Source of the DNA: Pseudomonas cichorii | Lineage (GTDB): Bacteria > Pseudomonadota > Gammaproteobacteria > Pseudomonadales > Pseudomonadaceae | DNA length: 64,000 bases | Direction of reading: 5' to 3' | Assembly (NCBI RefSeq): GCF_018343775.1 | Contig: NZ_CP074349.1 | Coordinates: 1,602,001-1,666,000, forward strand | Shown: positions 1 through 9,148 of the stretch, piece by piece | Layout: every line of letters begins with the position of its first letter | Numbering within the stretch: the first letter of the stretch is position 1 | The notes under the pieces: model-generated | The model's database searches: none | The model's input: only the letters and a program-made list of their open reading frames with translations | What the model was told of the DNA's origin: nothing | Made by a program: the position numbers and the translations under genes

Positions 1-1
1 C

Positions 2-70
2 GAGGATTATGCAGCCCGGTTCCGCAAGCATCTGCAGGAAGCAAAAGCTGTCTTGGTTAGCGCTCAATAA
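2..70 (+). CDS. 3' end of an unknown gene (partial)
   Basis: An open frame enters from the left edge and ends at a TAA at 68-70. The visible 22 residues are charged and helix-prone, ending in AKAVLVSAQ. This is too little to assign a family. It could also be chance, because the next segment on the opposite strand is transposon debris. Low confidence. Confidence 0.35.
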   Translation, partial: EDYAARFRKHLQEAKAVLVSAQ

Positions 71-72
71 GC

Positions 73-260
73 CAAGGTCGAACGGGATCGTTCGCTGGCG
101 CATATTGAGGGGCGTAGTCAGCGGGACGGCCTGTTTCAGCCGGAATAGCACCGTCAAAACCCAAGGAGATGAGGTTGAGTTCGTCGACAAGGACGTCGAC
201 TATGCGCACCGGATGGGTATCACTGACGTAGTCGTCTAGGCTTTTGGGCCGATAGAAAAA
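73..260 (-). pseudogene. IS1182-like transposase N-terminal remnant
   Basis: Translation of the minus strand gives LDDYVSDTHPVRIVDVLVDE, followed by a GFDGAIPAETGRP stretch. From memory this is the N-terminal region of IS1182-type transposases, which read LDDYxxDxxPVRVVDxFVDE and then ETGRPxYHP. The frame has a TGA just upstream of FFYRPKSL and loses similarity right after GRP. No start codon, no catalytic region and no intact remainder are present. It is a decayed fragment, not a working element. The next gene (NIPSNAP) lies immediately beyond it. Confidence 0.6.
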
Positions 261-566
261 TCACTCGAGTACAGGACGCATGAAGCTACGTTCATAGCTG
301 ACAATGAATTTTTTCTCTACCGCCAACGCCACCGCCTTGACGCATTCGGCATCGGTTTCTGCTTCTTTGCGATAGCGTTCGTAGTCCGATAGGTTTTGAA
401 AGCTGAACAGACAATACGCGATATTGTTTGCACCTTCAGCTGGAAGGAAATAGCCATGGTGCAAGCCCCCCATTCGAGTCACGATCCGGATCCACAATCG
501 TGAATAGCTTTCAAAAGCAGGAATCTGGTAAGGGTCAATCAGATACTTCACATGGCAGGTAATCAT
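261..566 (-). CDS. NIPSNAP family protein
   Basis: About 101 residues starting MITCHVKYLIDPYQIPAF, with MGGLHHGYFLPAEGANNIAY and a C-terminal RSFMRPVLE. This order (ITC-x-VKY at the start, HHGYFLP-x-EGANN in the middle, a charged FxxYExYR-like helix) is that of bacterial NIPSNAP proteins, which are small dimeric alpha-beta barrels. Their biochemical role is unsettled. I chose the internal ATG at 566 over the ATG at 605 because family members start at MITxxVKY and the extra 13 residues match nothing. It stands alone, between transposon debris and xylR. Confidence 0.8.
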   Translation of the reverse strand: MITCHVKYLIDPYQIPAFESYSRLWIRIVTRMGGLHHGYFLPAEGANNIAYCLFSFQNLSDYERYRKEAETDAECVKAVALAVEKKFIVSYERSFMRPVLE

Positions 567-786
567 ACGAGCTGTCCTTGTTCGATAAACGAAGGAGCTT
601 ACCAATTGAGCGTTGATCTGAATATTCCTGCCCGGCGGTTAAGTTCAGCGACTATGTCCCCCGAGGGCCGATGTGCAGCGGTCTAATACACCGCCCACTT
701 TTAGGAAGCAAAGCCCAGGGCTTCGGCAACCGCCAAATAGTTTGGGCAGAGTCACACTGGCGTTTTTACACAGTCTCGTCCGTTTC

Positions 787-1965
787 CTACACGGCCCTAT
801 CCAACTGATACTCGCGCGGCGTACACCCAAACTCTCGCTTGAACACCGTATGCAAATACTGCGCAGACTTGAATCCGCAATTTCGGGCCGTGTCTGCAAT
901 CGTTGAATCCGTGTTCTTCAACCCCTTGGCTGCCGCCGCCAGTTTGAAACGCAGGATTTCATCGTGGACGCTACAGCCGCGCACTTTGCGAAAGTGCGAT
1001 TCCAGCGATGAGCGCGATACGCCGACATAAGCCGCCACTTGTGCGGTCTTGATGCCCTGGCAGGCATATTGGCGGATGAACAGCAGGGCCTGCATGACGT
1101 AAGGGTCGCCCAACGGTTGATGCAGGCTGGATACCTGCACGTTGATCGACTCTGGCGGGATCAGGATCTGTGTGCCTTTGGCCGGCATGCCGTGCAGCAT
1201 CTGGTGGAGCAGGCGCGCGGCGGTGCGCCCCATGGTTTCGGTGCCCTGGACGACCGAGCTCAGTGGTACTCGGGTCAGGCTGCGGGTCAGCGGGTCGTTG
1301 TCGATGCCGATTAGGGCCACTTGTTCAGGTACGGCGATCCCGGCGGTCAGGCAGGCTTGCAGCAACTGGCGGGCGCGGGCGTCGCTGACGGCGATGATGC
1401 CGATGGGTTTGGGCAGGCTTTGCAGCCAGGCGATCTGTTGTTCGACGGCGCTGTCCCACAATGGCGCGCTGGTGCCCATGCCACGGTAGACCTCGGCGTG
1501 CAGGCCATCGCGTTGCATCAGCCAGCGAAAGGCTTTTTCCCGCTCCTGCGCCCAGCGATTGGCCTGGGCTTCGGGCAGGCTGAAGCAGGCAAAGCGCGTC
1601 AGTCCGGCTTCGATCAGGTGCTCGTAGGCCAGGGTCATCATGGCCTTGTTGTCGGTGGCGACGTAGGGGATGTCTTGGGGATAGGCGCGTTCATCCTGAT
1701 ACGAACCGCCCACAGCCACCACTGGCAACTTGATCCCGGCCAGGGCTTCGCCAATCAGCGGGTCGTCGAAGTCGGCAATGATCCCGTCACCCTGCCAGCG
1801 CTCGATGCCTTTCAACCGGCACAGGAAGTCTTCCTCAAGAAACAGGTCCCAGGAGGCGCGGGTGCTGCTCAGGTAATTGCCGATGCCGCTGATGATGCCG
1901 CGGTCGTAGATCTTGCTGCCGTTGAACAACAGTGCAACGCGGTGAACGGGCGGTACGGTTTTCAT
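787..1965 (-). CDS. xylR: Xylose operon transcriptional regulator XylR (AraC/XylS type)
   Basis: 392 residues. Residues about 1-280 form a LacI-like periplasmic-binding fold that senses D-xylose. It begins VALLFNGSKIYDRGIISGIG and contains VSDARARQLLQACLTAGIAVPE and LIGIDND. Residues about 285-392 carry the AraC-type double helix-turn-helix with VAAYVGVSRSSLESHFRKV and CGFKSAQYLHTVFKREFGCTPREYQ. Length and architecture match XylR of E. coli (392 aa). It is divergent from xylA across a 171-bp gap that holds an inverted repeat, so it probably activates xylAFGH when xylose is bound, as in enteric bacteria. Confidence 0.93.
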   Translation of the reverse strand: MKTVPPVHRVALLFNGSKIYDRGIISGIGNYLSSTRASWDLFLEEDFLCRLKGIERWQGDGIIADFDDPLIGEALAGIKLPVVAVGGSYQDERAYPQDIPYVATDNKAMMTLAYEHLIEAGLTRFACFSLPEAQANRWAQEREKAFRWLMQRDGLHAEVYRGMGTSAPLWDSAVEQQIAWLQSLPKPIGIIAVSDARARQLLQACLTAGIAVPEQVALIGIDNDPLTRSLTRVPLSSVVQGTETMGRTAARLLHQMLHGMPAKGTQILIPPESINVQVSSLHQPLGDPYVMQALLFIRQYACQGIKTAQVAAYVGVSRSSLESHFRKVRGCSVHDEILRFKLAAAAKGLKNTDSTIADTARNCGFKSAQYLHTVFKREFGCTPREYQLDRAV

Positions 1966-2049
1966 TGTTATTGTCCCGGGTCTGCCAACACCAAGGTGGT
2001 CGTCACAGCCTAGGCGCGTCGAAGGTGAATCTCAATACTCAAAATCGCA

Positions 2050-2087
2050 CCCTGCGTTGGTGACTTTCATAATTTTCAGACGCAGGG
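2050..2087. promoter_or_regulatory. Inverted repeat in xylR-xylA intergenic region
   Basis: CCCTGCGT at 2050-2057 and ACGCAGGG at 2080-2087 form perfect 8-bp arms around a 22-bp AT-rich spacer. It lies between divergent xylR and xylA, 50 bp upstream of the xylA start. It is a candidate control site for XylR or for catabolite control. AraC-type activators more often use direct repeats, so the binding protein is uncertain. Confidence 0.45.
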
Positions 2088-2136
2088 CCGTTGCTAGTAT
2101 CGATACACCGACAAGAACAACAAAAGGACACGACCC

Positions 2137-3453
2137 ATGCCGTTCTTCCCCGACATCGACAGGATTCGCTACGAAGGCCCGGCCAGCGATTCTCCTCTAG
2201 CCTTCCGCCACTACGACGCCAATAAAGTCATCCTCGGCAAACCCATGCGCGAGCACTTGCGCATGGCTGTCTGCTACTGGCACACCTTCGTCTGGCCGGG
2301 ATCCGATGTGTTCGGTGCCGGTACGTTCAAGCGTCCGTGGCAGCGTGCGGGCGACCCTCTAGAAGTGGCCATTGGCAAGGCGGAGGCGGCTTTTGAGTTT
2401 TTCACCAAACTCGGGATCGACTATTACTGCTTTCACGATACGGATGTGGCGCCGGAAGGCCGTTCATTGAAAGAATATCGCAACCACTTTGCGCAGATGG
2501 TCGATCATCTGGAGCGGCATCAGGAGCAGAGCGGTATCAAGCTGTTGTGGGGCACCGCCAACTGTTTCAGCAACCCGCGCTTTGCCGCAGGCGCCGCCAG
2601 CAACCCGGACCCGGAAGTGTTCGCCTGTGCCGCCGCTCAGGTGTTCAGCGCCATGAACGCCACCCAGCGCCTCAAAGGCTCCAACTACGTGCTGTGGGGC
2701 GGGCGCGAGGGTTATGAAACCCTGCTCAACACCGACCTAAAGCGCGAACGTGAACAGATGGGCCGCTTCATGCAGATGGTGGTCGAGCACAAGCACAAGA
2801 TCGGTTTCAAGGGCGATCTGTTGATCGAGCCCAAGCCCCAGGAGCCCACCAAGCACCAGTACGATTACGACAGCGCCACGGTCTTCGGCTTCTTGCAGCA
2901 GTTCGGTCTGGAGAACGAAATCAAGGTCAATATCGAAGCCAACCACGCGACCCTGGCGGGCCACAGCTTTCATCACGAGATAGCCACGGCCGCTTCGCTG
3001 GGGATCTTCGGCAGCATCGATGCCAACCGTGGCGACCCGCAGAATGGCTGGGACACCGACCAGTTTCCCAACAGCGTCGAAGAGATGACCCTGGCCACCT
3101 ACGAAATTCTCAAGGCCGGCGGGTTCAAGAATGGCGGGTTCAACTTCGACTCCAAGGTGCGCCGCCAGAGCCTCGATGAAGTGGACCTGTTTCACGGTCA
3201 TGTCGCCGCGATGGATGTTCTTGCTCTGTCACTGGAGCGCGCAGCGGTCATGCTGCAGAACGACCGGCTTCAGCAATTCAAGGATCAACGCTATGCAGGC
3301 TGGCAGCAGCCGTTGGGGCAGAAGGTGCTGGCAGGTGGCTTCAGCCTTGAGTCGCTGGCCGAACATGCCTTTGCCCAGGAGTTGAATCCGCAGGCCGTGA
3401 GCGGCAGACAGGAAATGCTCGAAAACGTCGTCAACCGGTTCATCTATAGCTGA
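2137..3453 (+). CDS. xylA: Xylose isomerase
   Basis: 438 residues, the usual length of class II xylose isomerases. It converts D-xylose to D-xylulose in the cytoplasm. Visible landmarks are [12 protein letters not shown] with the catalytic His and Asp, [33 protein letters not shown] with the metal-binding Glu, [17 protein letters not shown], and [17 protein letters not shown] with metal-binding Asp residues. All active-site positions look intact. The start follows AAAAGGA. The ABC transporter genes follow after about 150 bp. No xylulokinase gene lies in this cluster, so the next step must be encoded elsewhere. Confidence 0.96.
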   Translation: MPFFPDIDRIRYEGPASDSPLAFRHYDANKVILGKPMREHLRMAVCYWHTFVWPGSDVFGAGTFKRPWQRAGDPLEVAIGKAEAAFEFFTKLGIDYYCFHDTDVAPEGRSLKEYRNHFAQMVDHLERHQEQSGIKLLWGTANCFSNPRFAAGAASNPDPEVFACAAAQVFSAMNATQRLKGSNYVLWGGREGYETLLNTDLKREREQMGRFMQMVVEHKHKIGFKGDLLIEPKPQEPTKHQYDYDSATVFGFLQQFGLENEIKVNIEANHATLAGHSFHHEIATAASLGIFGSIDANRGDPQNGWDTDQFPNSVEEMTLATYEILKAGGFKNGGFNFDSKVRRQSLDEVDLFHGHVAAMDVLALSLERAAVMLQNDRLQQFKDQRYAGWQQPLGQKVLAGGFSLESLAEHAFAQELNPQAVSGRQEMLENVVNRFIYS

Positions 3454-3458
3454 CGGTC

Positions 3459-3477
3459 TGGCCCGTTCGTCGGGCCA
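3459..3477 (+). terminator. Intercistronic hairpin after xylA
   Basis: TGGCCCG and CGGGCCA form a perfect 7-bp stem with a 5-base loop directly after the xylA stop. No T-run follows, so full termination is doubtful. It may stabilise the upstream message or lower xylFGH expression relative to xylA. Confidence 0.45.
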
Positions 3478-3602
3478 ATGACGTTGTTACATTCACACGA
3501 CAAATCTGTACTGGCCCGGCTTCACGACGCTCTACAGTTGTACCAGCACGATACTCATCGTCAGGCAGTGTCTTTCAAACAACAATAAAAGGACGCACCA
3601 CC

Positions 3603-4604
3603 ATGAATAAAGTCAAACGCACGCTACTGGCCAGTGCTCTGGCCCTGCTGTCCATCCCGGCCATGGCCGATTCTGCCAACCCGAAAATCGGTTTCTCCAT
3701 CGATGACCTGCGCCTGGAACGTTGGTCACGGGACCGGGATTACTTCGTGGCGGCGGCAGAAAAGCTCAACGCCAAGGTTTTTGTCCAGTCGGCCGATGCC
3801 AACGAGCAGAAGCAGATTTCCCAGATTGAAAACCTGATCTCCCGTGGCGTCGATGTGATCGTCATCGTGCCGTTCAACGCCACCGTGCTGACCAACGCTG
3901 TGGCCGAAGCCAAGAAGGCCGGGATCAAGGTGGTGTCCTATGACCGCCTGATTCTCAACGCCGACATCGATGCCTATATTTCCTTCGATAACGAAAAGGT
4001 CGGCGAGATGCAGGCCAACGGTGTGCTGCAAGCCGCGCCCAAGGGCAATTACTTTCTGCTCGGTGGCGCGCCCACCGACAATAACGCCAAGATTCTGCGC
4101 GAAGGCCAGATGAAAGTGCTGCAACCGGCCATCGACAAGGGCGATATCAAGATCGTCGGCCAACAGTGGGTAAAGGAGTGGAACCCCACCGAAGCGCTGA
4201 GCATTGTCGAAAATGCCCTGACTCGTAACGACAACAAGATCGATGGCATCGTCGCTTCCAACGACGCCACCGCTGGCGGTGCGATTCAGGCTCTGGCTGC
4301 GCAAAAACTGGCCGGCAAGGTGCCGATTTCGGGGCAGGATGCAGACCTGGCAGCGGTCAAGCGAGTGATCAATGGCACTCAGACCATGACCGTTTACAAA
4401 CCGCTGAAGCTGATCGCTTCCGAGGCCGCCAAGCTGTCGGTGCAACTGGCGCGCAACGAGAAACCCACCTACAGCTCGCAGTACGACAATGGCAGCAAGA
4501 AGGTCGACACCATCCTGCTCACGCCCACCCCGTTGACCAAGGACAACATCGACCTGCTGGAGAAGGACGGCTTCTACACCAAGGCACAGATTGCCGGGCA
4601 GTGA
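3603..4604 (+). CDS. xylF: D-xylose ABC transporter, substrate-binding protein
   Basis: 333 residues. It starts with a signal peptide (MNKVKRTLLASALALLSIPAMA, cleavage near AMA-DS). The mature part is a type I periplasmic sugar-binding protein: PKIGFSIDDLRLERWSRD, QISQIENLISRGVDVIVIVP, VVSYDRLILNADIDAYISFD, and DGIVASNDATAGGAIQALAA. These match XylF, the high-affinity xylose receptor that delivers sugar to XylGH. The start ATG follows AAAAGGACGCACC. It is the first gene of the transporter part of the operon, with xylG 65 bp downstream. Confidence 0.94.
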   Translation: MNKVKRTLLASALALLSIPAMADSANPKIGFSIDDLRLERWSRDRDYFVAAAEKLNAKVFVQSADANEQKQISQIENLISRGVDVIVIVPFNATVLTNAVAEAKKAGIKVVSYDRLILNADIDAYISFDNEKVGEMQANGVLQAAPKGNYFLLGGAPTDNNAKILREGQMKVLQPAIDKGDIKIVGQQWVKEWNPTEALSIVENALTRNDNKIDGIVASNDATAGGAIQALAAQKLAGKVPISGQDADLAAVKRVINGTQTMTVYKPLKLIASEAAKLSVQLARNEKPTYSSQYDNGSKKVDTILLTPTPLTKDNIDLLEKDGFYTKAQIAGQ

Positions 4605-4669
4605 TCTGACCGGTCTGAGTAAAACCCCCGGCCCTGCCGGGGAGTGGACCCTTTGCGTGAGCCCTCGCC

Positions 4670-6226
4670 ATGTCCGACTACCTGCTGCAAATGAACGGCA
4701 TCGTCAAAACCTTTGGCGGTGTCAAAGCCCTCAATGGCATCGACATCAGGATCAGGCCGGGGGAGTGCGTCGGATTGTGCGGCGAGAACGGCGCCGGTAA
4801 ATCCACGCTGATGAAAGTGCTGTCGGCGGTTTACCCCCATGGCACCTGGGACGGTGAAATTCTCTGGGACGGCCAGCCGCTCAAGGCGCAGTCGATCAGC
4901 GAAACCGAAGCCGCCGGCATCGTCATCATTCATCAGGAACTGACCCTGGTTCCCGACCTGTCGGTGACCGAAAACATTTTCATGGGCCATGAGCTGACGT
5001 TGTTTGGCGGGCGCATGAATTACCCGGCCATGACCCACCGCGCTGAAGCCTTGATGCGTGAGCTGAAAGTGCCGGACATGAATGTCTCGCTACCGGTTTC
5101 CCAGTACGGCGGTGGCTACCAGCAACTGGTGGAAATCGCCAAGGCGCTGAACAAGCAGGCGCGCCTGCTGATCCTCGATGAGCCATCCTCGGCCCTGACC
5201 CGTTCGGAAATCGAGGTGCTGCTGGACATCATCCGCGACCTCAAGGCCAAGGGCGTTGCGTGTGTCTACATCTCCCACAAACTCGATGAAGTGGCTGCCG
5301 TCTGCGACACCATTTCGGTGATCCGGGACGGCAAACACATTGCCACGACCCACATGGCGGACATGGACATTCCCAGGATCATCACCCAGATGGTCGGGCG
5401 GGAAATGAGCAACCTGTACCCTACCGAGCCCCATAGCATTGGTGACGTGATTTTCGAGGCGCGCCACATCACTTGCTATGACGTCGATACCCCCAAGCGC
5501 AAGCGGGTCGACGACATTTCATTCGTTCTCAGGCGCGGTGAAATTCTCGGTATCGCCGGGCTGGTTGGTGCCGGTCGCACGGAGCTGGTTTCGGCGCTGT
5601 TCGGCGCGTATCCCGGTCGTCATGAAGGCGAAGTCTGGCTGGAAGGCCAGCGAGTCGACACCGGCACGCCGCTCAAGTCCATTCGTGCCGGTTTGTGCAT
5701 GGTCCCCGAAGATCGCAAGCGCCAAGGCATCATTCCGGATCTGGGTGTCGGCCAGAACATCACCCTGGCGGTACTGGAGAACTACTCCAGGCTGACCCGT
5801 ATCGATGCTGAAGCCGAGCTGCATGGCATCGATCAGGAAATCGCGCGCATGCACCTCAAGACCGCGAGCCCGTTCCTGCCGATCACCAGCCTCTCTGGCG
5901 GCAACCAGCAAAAAGCCGTGCTGGCAAAGATGCTGCTGACCAAACCCCGGGTCCTGATTCTTGATGAGCCTACCCGTGGCGTGGACGTTGGCGCCAAGTA
6001 TGAAATCTACAAGTTGATGGGCGCACTGGCGGCCGAAGGCGTGTCGATCATCATGGTGTCCTCGGAGCTGGCCGAAGTGCTCGGCGTCTCGGACCGGGTG
6101 CTGGTGATCGGCGAAGGTCAGTTGCGCGGTGACTTCATCAATCACGAACTCACTCAGGAGCAAGTGCTTGCCGCCGCGCTCAGCCAGGCTGCTGGCCATA
6201 ACAATAATGATCGGAAGTCCGCCTAG
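4670..6226 (+). CDS. xylG: D-xylose ABC transporter, ATP-binding protein (two NBDs)
   Basis: 518 residues with two ATPase halves, as in all sugar importers of the CUT2 class. NBD1 has Walker [13 protein letters not shown] near residue 40, a [15 protein letters not shown] signature region and Walker [15 protein letters not shown]2 has the degenerate P-loop [13 protein letters not shown], signature [15 protein letters not shown] near residue 408 and Walker [14 protein letters not shown]. The loss of a canonical Walker A in NBD2 is normal for this class. The stop TAG is immediately followed by the xylH ATG with no gap, so translation is coupled. Confidence 0.95.
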   Translation: MSDYLLQMNGIVKTFGGVKALNGIDIRIRPGECVGLCGENGAGKSTLMKVLSAVYPHGTWDGEILWDGQPLKAQSISETEAAGIVIIHQELTLVPDLSVTENIFMGHELTLFGGRMNYPAMTHRAEALMRELKVPDMNVSLPVSQYGGGYQQLVEIAKALNKQARLLILDEPSSALTRSEIEVLLDIIRDLKAKGVACVYISHKLDEVAAVCDTISVIRDGKHIATTHMADMDIPRIITQMVGREMSNLYPTEPHSIGDVIFEARHITCYDVDTPKRKRVDDISFVLRRGEILGIAGLVGAGRTELVSALFGAYPGRHEGEVWLEGQRVDTGTPLKSIRAGLCMVPEDRKRQGIIPDLGVGQNITLAVLENYSRLTRIDAEAELHGIDQEIARMHLKTASPFLPITSLSGGNQQKAVLAKMLLTKPRVLILDEPTRGVDVGAKYEIYKLMGALAAEGVSIIMVSSELAEVLGVSDRVLVIGEGQLRGDFINHELTQEQVLAAALSQAAGHNNNDRKSA

Positions 6227-7363
6227 ATGAACCAGGTCAAACAGCTTTTCACCCGCTACAAAATGCTCGCACTGGTCATCGCCGTGGCGATTATCTGGCT
6301 GTTCTTCAGTTGGCAGACCGAGGGCGGCTTCCTGACCCCGCGCAACCTCTCCAACCTGTTGCGCCAGATGTCCATCACCGGGATTCTGGCCTGCGGCATG
6401 GTGTTGGTCATCATCAGTGGCGAGATCGATCTGTCGGTTGGTTCATTGCTGGGCCTGCTCGGGGGCCTGGCGGCGATTCTCGATGTGATCTATCACGTAC
6501 CGCTGCTGGCGAACCTGAGCATTGTCGTCCTGTGCGGGCTGATGATCGGCATCGCCAACGGTTACATGACCGCTTACCTGCGCATCCCGTCATTCATTGT
6601 CGGGCTGGGCGGCATGCTGGCGTTTCGCGGTATCTTGCTGGGGATTACCGGCGGCACCACCATCGCCCCGGTATCGTCTGAGCTTGTTTACGTGGGACAG
6701 GGCTATCTGCCGCATTCGGTCGGTACAGGCCTGGGCGTTGTGCTGTTTGCGCTGACGCTGTTCCTGACCTGGAAGCAGCGTCGCAATCGCGCTCTCCATG
6801 GGCTGGCGGCGCATTCGCTGGTGCGCGACATCCTGCGCGTGGTGTTGATCGGCGCGGTGCTGGCCGGTTTTGTCCATACCCTCAACAGCTACGACGGTAT
6901 CCCCGTGCCGGTGCTGTTGTTGCTGATTCTGCTAGGTGTGTTCAGCTACGTGACCAGCCAGACTGTCTTCGGACGCCGTGTCTATTCAGTGGGCAGCAAT
7001 ATGGAGGCCACGCGGCTGTCGGGTATCAATGTGCAGGCCGTAAAGCTGTGGATCTTCGGCATCATGGGCGTGATGTGTGCGCTCGCCGGTATGGTCAACA
7101 CCGCACGCCTGGCCGCAGGCTCGCCCTCGGCCGGCAGCATGGGCGAACTCGACGCCATTGCCGCCTGCTTCATCGGCGGCACCTCCATGCGCGGCGGCTC
7201 CGGCACGGTTTATGGCGCTTTGCTCGGAGCACTGGTCATCACCAGCCTGGACAACGGCATGTCCATGCTCGACGTGGACAGCTACTGGCAGATGATCGTC
7301 AAGGGCAGCATTCTGGTGCTGGCTGTGTGGGTCGATGTGAGCACCCGGAGCGGGCGACGCTGA
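6227..7363 (+). CDS. xylH: D-xylose ABC transporter, permease
   Basis: 378 residues with about ten hydrophobic segments, the inner-membrane channel of the xylose importer. Typical CUT2 permease features are GMVLVIISGEIDLSVGSLLG, IPSFIVGLGGMLAFRGI and AAGSPSAGSMGELDAIAACF followed by a GGTSMRGGSGTVYGAL loop that contacts the ATPase. Length matches XylH (about 390). The ATG directly abuts the xylG stop. It is the last gene of the xyl operon; a hairpin follows at 7385. Confidence 0.94.
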   Translation: MNQVKQLFTRYKMLALVIAVAIIWLFFSWQTEGGFLTPRNLSNLLRQMSITGILACGMVLVIISGEIDLSVGSLLGLLGGLAAILDVIYHVPLLANLSIVVLCGLMIGIANGYMTAYLRIPSFIVGLGGMLAFRGILLGITGGTTIAPVSSELVYVGQGYLPHSVGTGLGVVLFALTLFLTWKQRRNRALHGLAAHSLVRDILRVVLIGAVLAGFVHTLNSYDGIPVPVLLLLILLGVFSYVTSQTVFGRRVYSVGSNMEATRLSGINVQAVKLWIFGIMGVMCALAGMVNTARLAAGSPSAGSMGELDAIAACFIGGTSMRGGSGTVYGALLGALVITSLDNGMSMLDVDSYWQMIVKGSILVLAVWVDVSTRSGRR

Positions 7364-7384
7364 TCTGTGAAAACGAATGACAAC

Positions 7385-7410
7385 GCCTTGCCCCACGCTG
7401 GCGGCAAGGC
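7385..7410. terminator. Hairpin between convergent xylH and lipoprotein gene
   Basis: GCCTTGCC (7385-7392) and GGCAAGGC (7403-7410) form an 8-bp perfect stem between two convergent genes. A short T-containing tract follows on the plus strand. It probably serves as a two-way terminator. Confidence 0.6.
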
Positions 7411-7422
7411 GATCACTCTTCC

Positions 7423-8526
7423 TCAGTTCGCCTTCACGCTATATGACGGTCCCCACACCGACTTGCCGCTGGTTTCACGCGCCTTGATAGTGATCGGTCG
7501 ATAGGTCAGCCCTTTGAGGACTTCAGCCATTTTCGGCAAACCCCAGTCCGCCGGGTTCTGACTTTTCCTGACTTCCTCGACCTCGCCCAGCAGTTGCACC
7601 AGGGTCAGTTGCTTCAGCTCACAGCGCATCTGTTCCTGATCGGCCTGCTTGCAACTGTTTTCCCGCAGTTCGGCGGCAGGTGGTTCGGCAAAGAAGCCAT
7701 CGATCAGGATCACTTCACCCGAGGCAATATCGAAGCTCGCGAACTCCTTGTTGATCTTGGCCGTCACGCTGCGGGCTTCAATGGTTCGCTGCTTTATGCT
7801 TTCCGTCCAGCCTGCTGGCGAGGTCTGTCGTTTGACGTCGTAGGAGTTTTTCCCCCAGCTTGTGCATTCGTTATTGACCACGCGTACGGAGGTGCAGTAA
7901 TCCTCCTGCACGGTTTCGTTGCGGTAGCTGGCGTCTTCCCATTTCTTGCCCCGCTCGAACTCATCGAATGTTATCGACTTGAGCATGGCGTAACCCAGTG
8001 ACGAGGGCTGAATGTTGCGTCCGCCAGGGGCCTCGAATGCGGCTGTGCGGGGGAGGTTGTAGCTCACGCCACTGATGCTGTAATGGCCGGGATCGACCAG
8101 GTAGATCTTGTAGAGTGTTCTGCCGAATACCAACTGGAAGTAGGAGTTTTCTCCATTGTTTTCATCGGGTTTGTTACTGGTGTCGTAACCGACCTTGATA
8201 CTGGAGGACGGGCGAGAGGTGTTGGTCCATTCGGTGACTCCCGAGCGCAGTCGCAAGAACCTGGCGATGTCATCGTTGTTCCCGAAGTCTGTCTTGAGGC
8301 TGTCCAGACTGGCGCTCGGCACGACCAGAATGGCTTTGCCTGAGGTCTTGAACCGGGCAAACATCTCGTCATGAGCCTTTCGTGCTTCCAGCATCGAGGC
8401 TGGCTGCGAAACCGGCTGGGCCGACATGGCGTTTAACCCTTGAGCGGGCGGCGCTATCGGCACGCAACCGCTCAGTGCCAGGCTGCCCAGCGTCAGCGTG
8501 AACAGCGCGCTAACGGAGCCTTTCAT
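7423..8526 (-). CDS. Putative lipoprotein, function unknown
   Basis: 367 residues. The N-terminus is a lipoprotein signal peptide with the lipobox LSGC at residues about 18-21, so the protein should be lipidated; the residues after Cys (VPIAPP) do not suggest inner-membrane retention. The rest shows no family I recognise. It contains EARKAHDEMFARFKTSGKAI, a SYFQLVFGRTLYKIYLVDPG segment that looks beta-rich, and four clustered Cys residues (DYCTSVRVVNNECTSWG, SCKQADQEQMRCELK) that could form disulfides. Its ATG overlaps the TGA of the upstream lipoprotein gene (ATGA), so the two are one operon and may act together at the envelope. Confidence 0.75.
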   Translation of the reverse strand: MKGSVSALFTLTLGSLALSGCVPIAPPAQGLNAMSAQPVSQPASMLEARKAHDEMFARFKTSGKAILVVPSASLDSLKTDFGNNDDIARFLRLRSGVTEWTNTSRPSSSIKVGYDTSNKPDENNGENSYFQLVFGRTLYKIYLVDPGHYSISGVSYNLPRTAAFEAPGGRNIQPSSLGYAMLKSITFDEFERGKKWEDASYRNETVQEDYCTSVRVVNNECTSWGKNSYDVKRQTSPAGWTESIKQRTIEARSVTAKINKEFASFDIASGEVILIDGFFAEPPAAELRENSCKQADQEQMRCELKQLTLVQLLGEVEEVRKSQNPADWGLPKMAEVLKGLTYRPITIKARETSGKSVWGPSYSVKAN

Positions 8527-8894
8527 GATCCGCAGCGCCCGGCTGCTTTCAGCAGCGCATTGCAGTTGGCTGGGGCTGCAGTGTCAGACGGTGTCTGTTT
8601 GCCGGAACCTTCCACCGGACCCGAGCAAAGCGTGTCGGAATCCAGAGCCACGAGGGTGGTGTAATAGCAGTTATAAACACCTTTGCTGCTTTGTGCCTTG
8701 AACTTCACCGAGTCCAGTTCGCCGCGCTTGTCGAAAATCCTGACTTTCTCTGGCGTGGTGTTGAGTGTCACGGCCGCTTTTTCCTGCAAACTCGTATCAC
8801 TGACGGTTTTGGATGCCACGATCCCGCAACCCTGAAGCAACGATACCGTCGCGCCGGCCATGAGTAGTTGAATAACAGTTTTATTCAGGGTCAT
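8523..8894 (-). CDS. Small putative lipoprotein, function unknown
   Basis: About 123 residues from MTLNKTVIQLLMAGATVSLL, with the lipobox LLQGC. A longer frame to 8951 exists, but its extra 19 residues lack signal-peptide character, so I place the start at 8894. After the lipid anchor comes a polar domain (KVRIFDKRGELDSVKFKAQS, GVYNCYYTTLVALDSDTLCS) and a Thr/Pro/Ala-rich tail with two more Cys residues. No family is recognised. It is translationally coupled to the 367-residue lipoprotein through an ATGA overlap. Confidence 0.7.
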   Translation of the reverse strand: MTLNKTVIQLLMAGATVSLLQGCGIVASKTVSDTSLQEKAAVTLNTTPEKVRIFDKRGELDSVKFKAQSSKGVYNCYYTTLVALDSDTLCSGPVEGSGKQTPSDTAAPANCNALLKAAGRCGS

Positions 8895-9148
8895 TTTTCG
8901 TATCCACGTGATGTACAGGTAGGTAGTGCAGGGCCTGATAAGCGGCAACACTGTTCAACAAGACATTCTCCACGCGGGCTCGATAAAGCCTATAGCTCAG
9001 GCAGTCTATTGAAACCTCTTCAGGGGTGTGCTAGTCCGGTCTGTCTTTGCGTTATTGGCCAAACATTTGAAATCCCCGTCATTACTCGACAGAATCGCGC
9101 CCCGATCGGCCAAAGGTGCCGAACGTTTGTGGTGAAAAGGGGCGGCAG

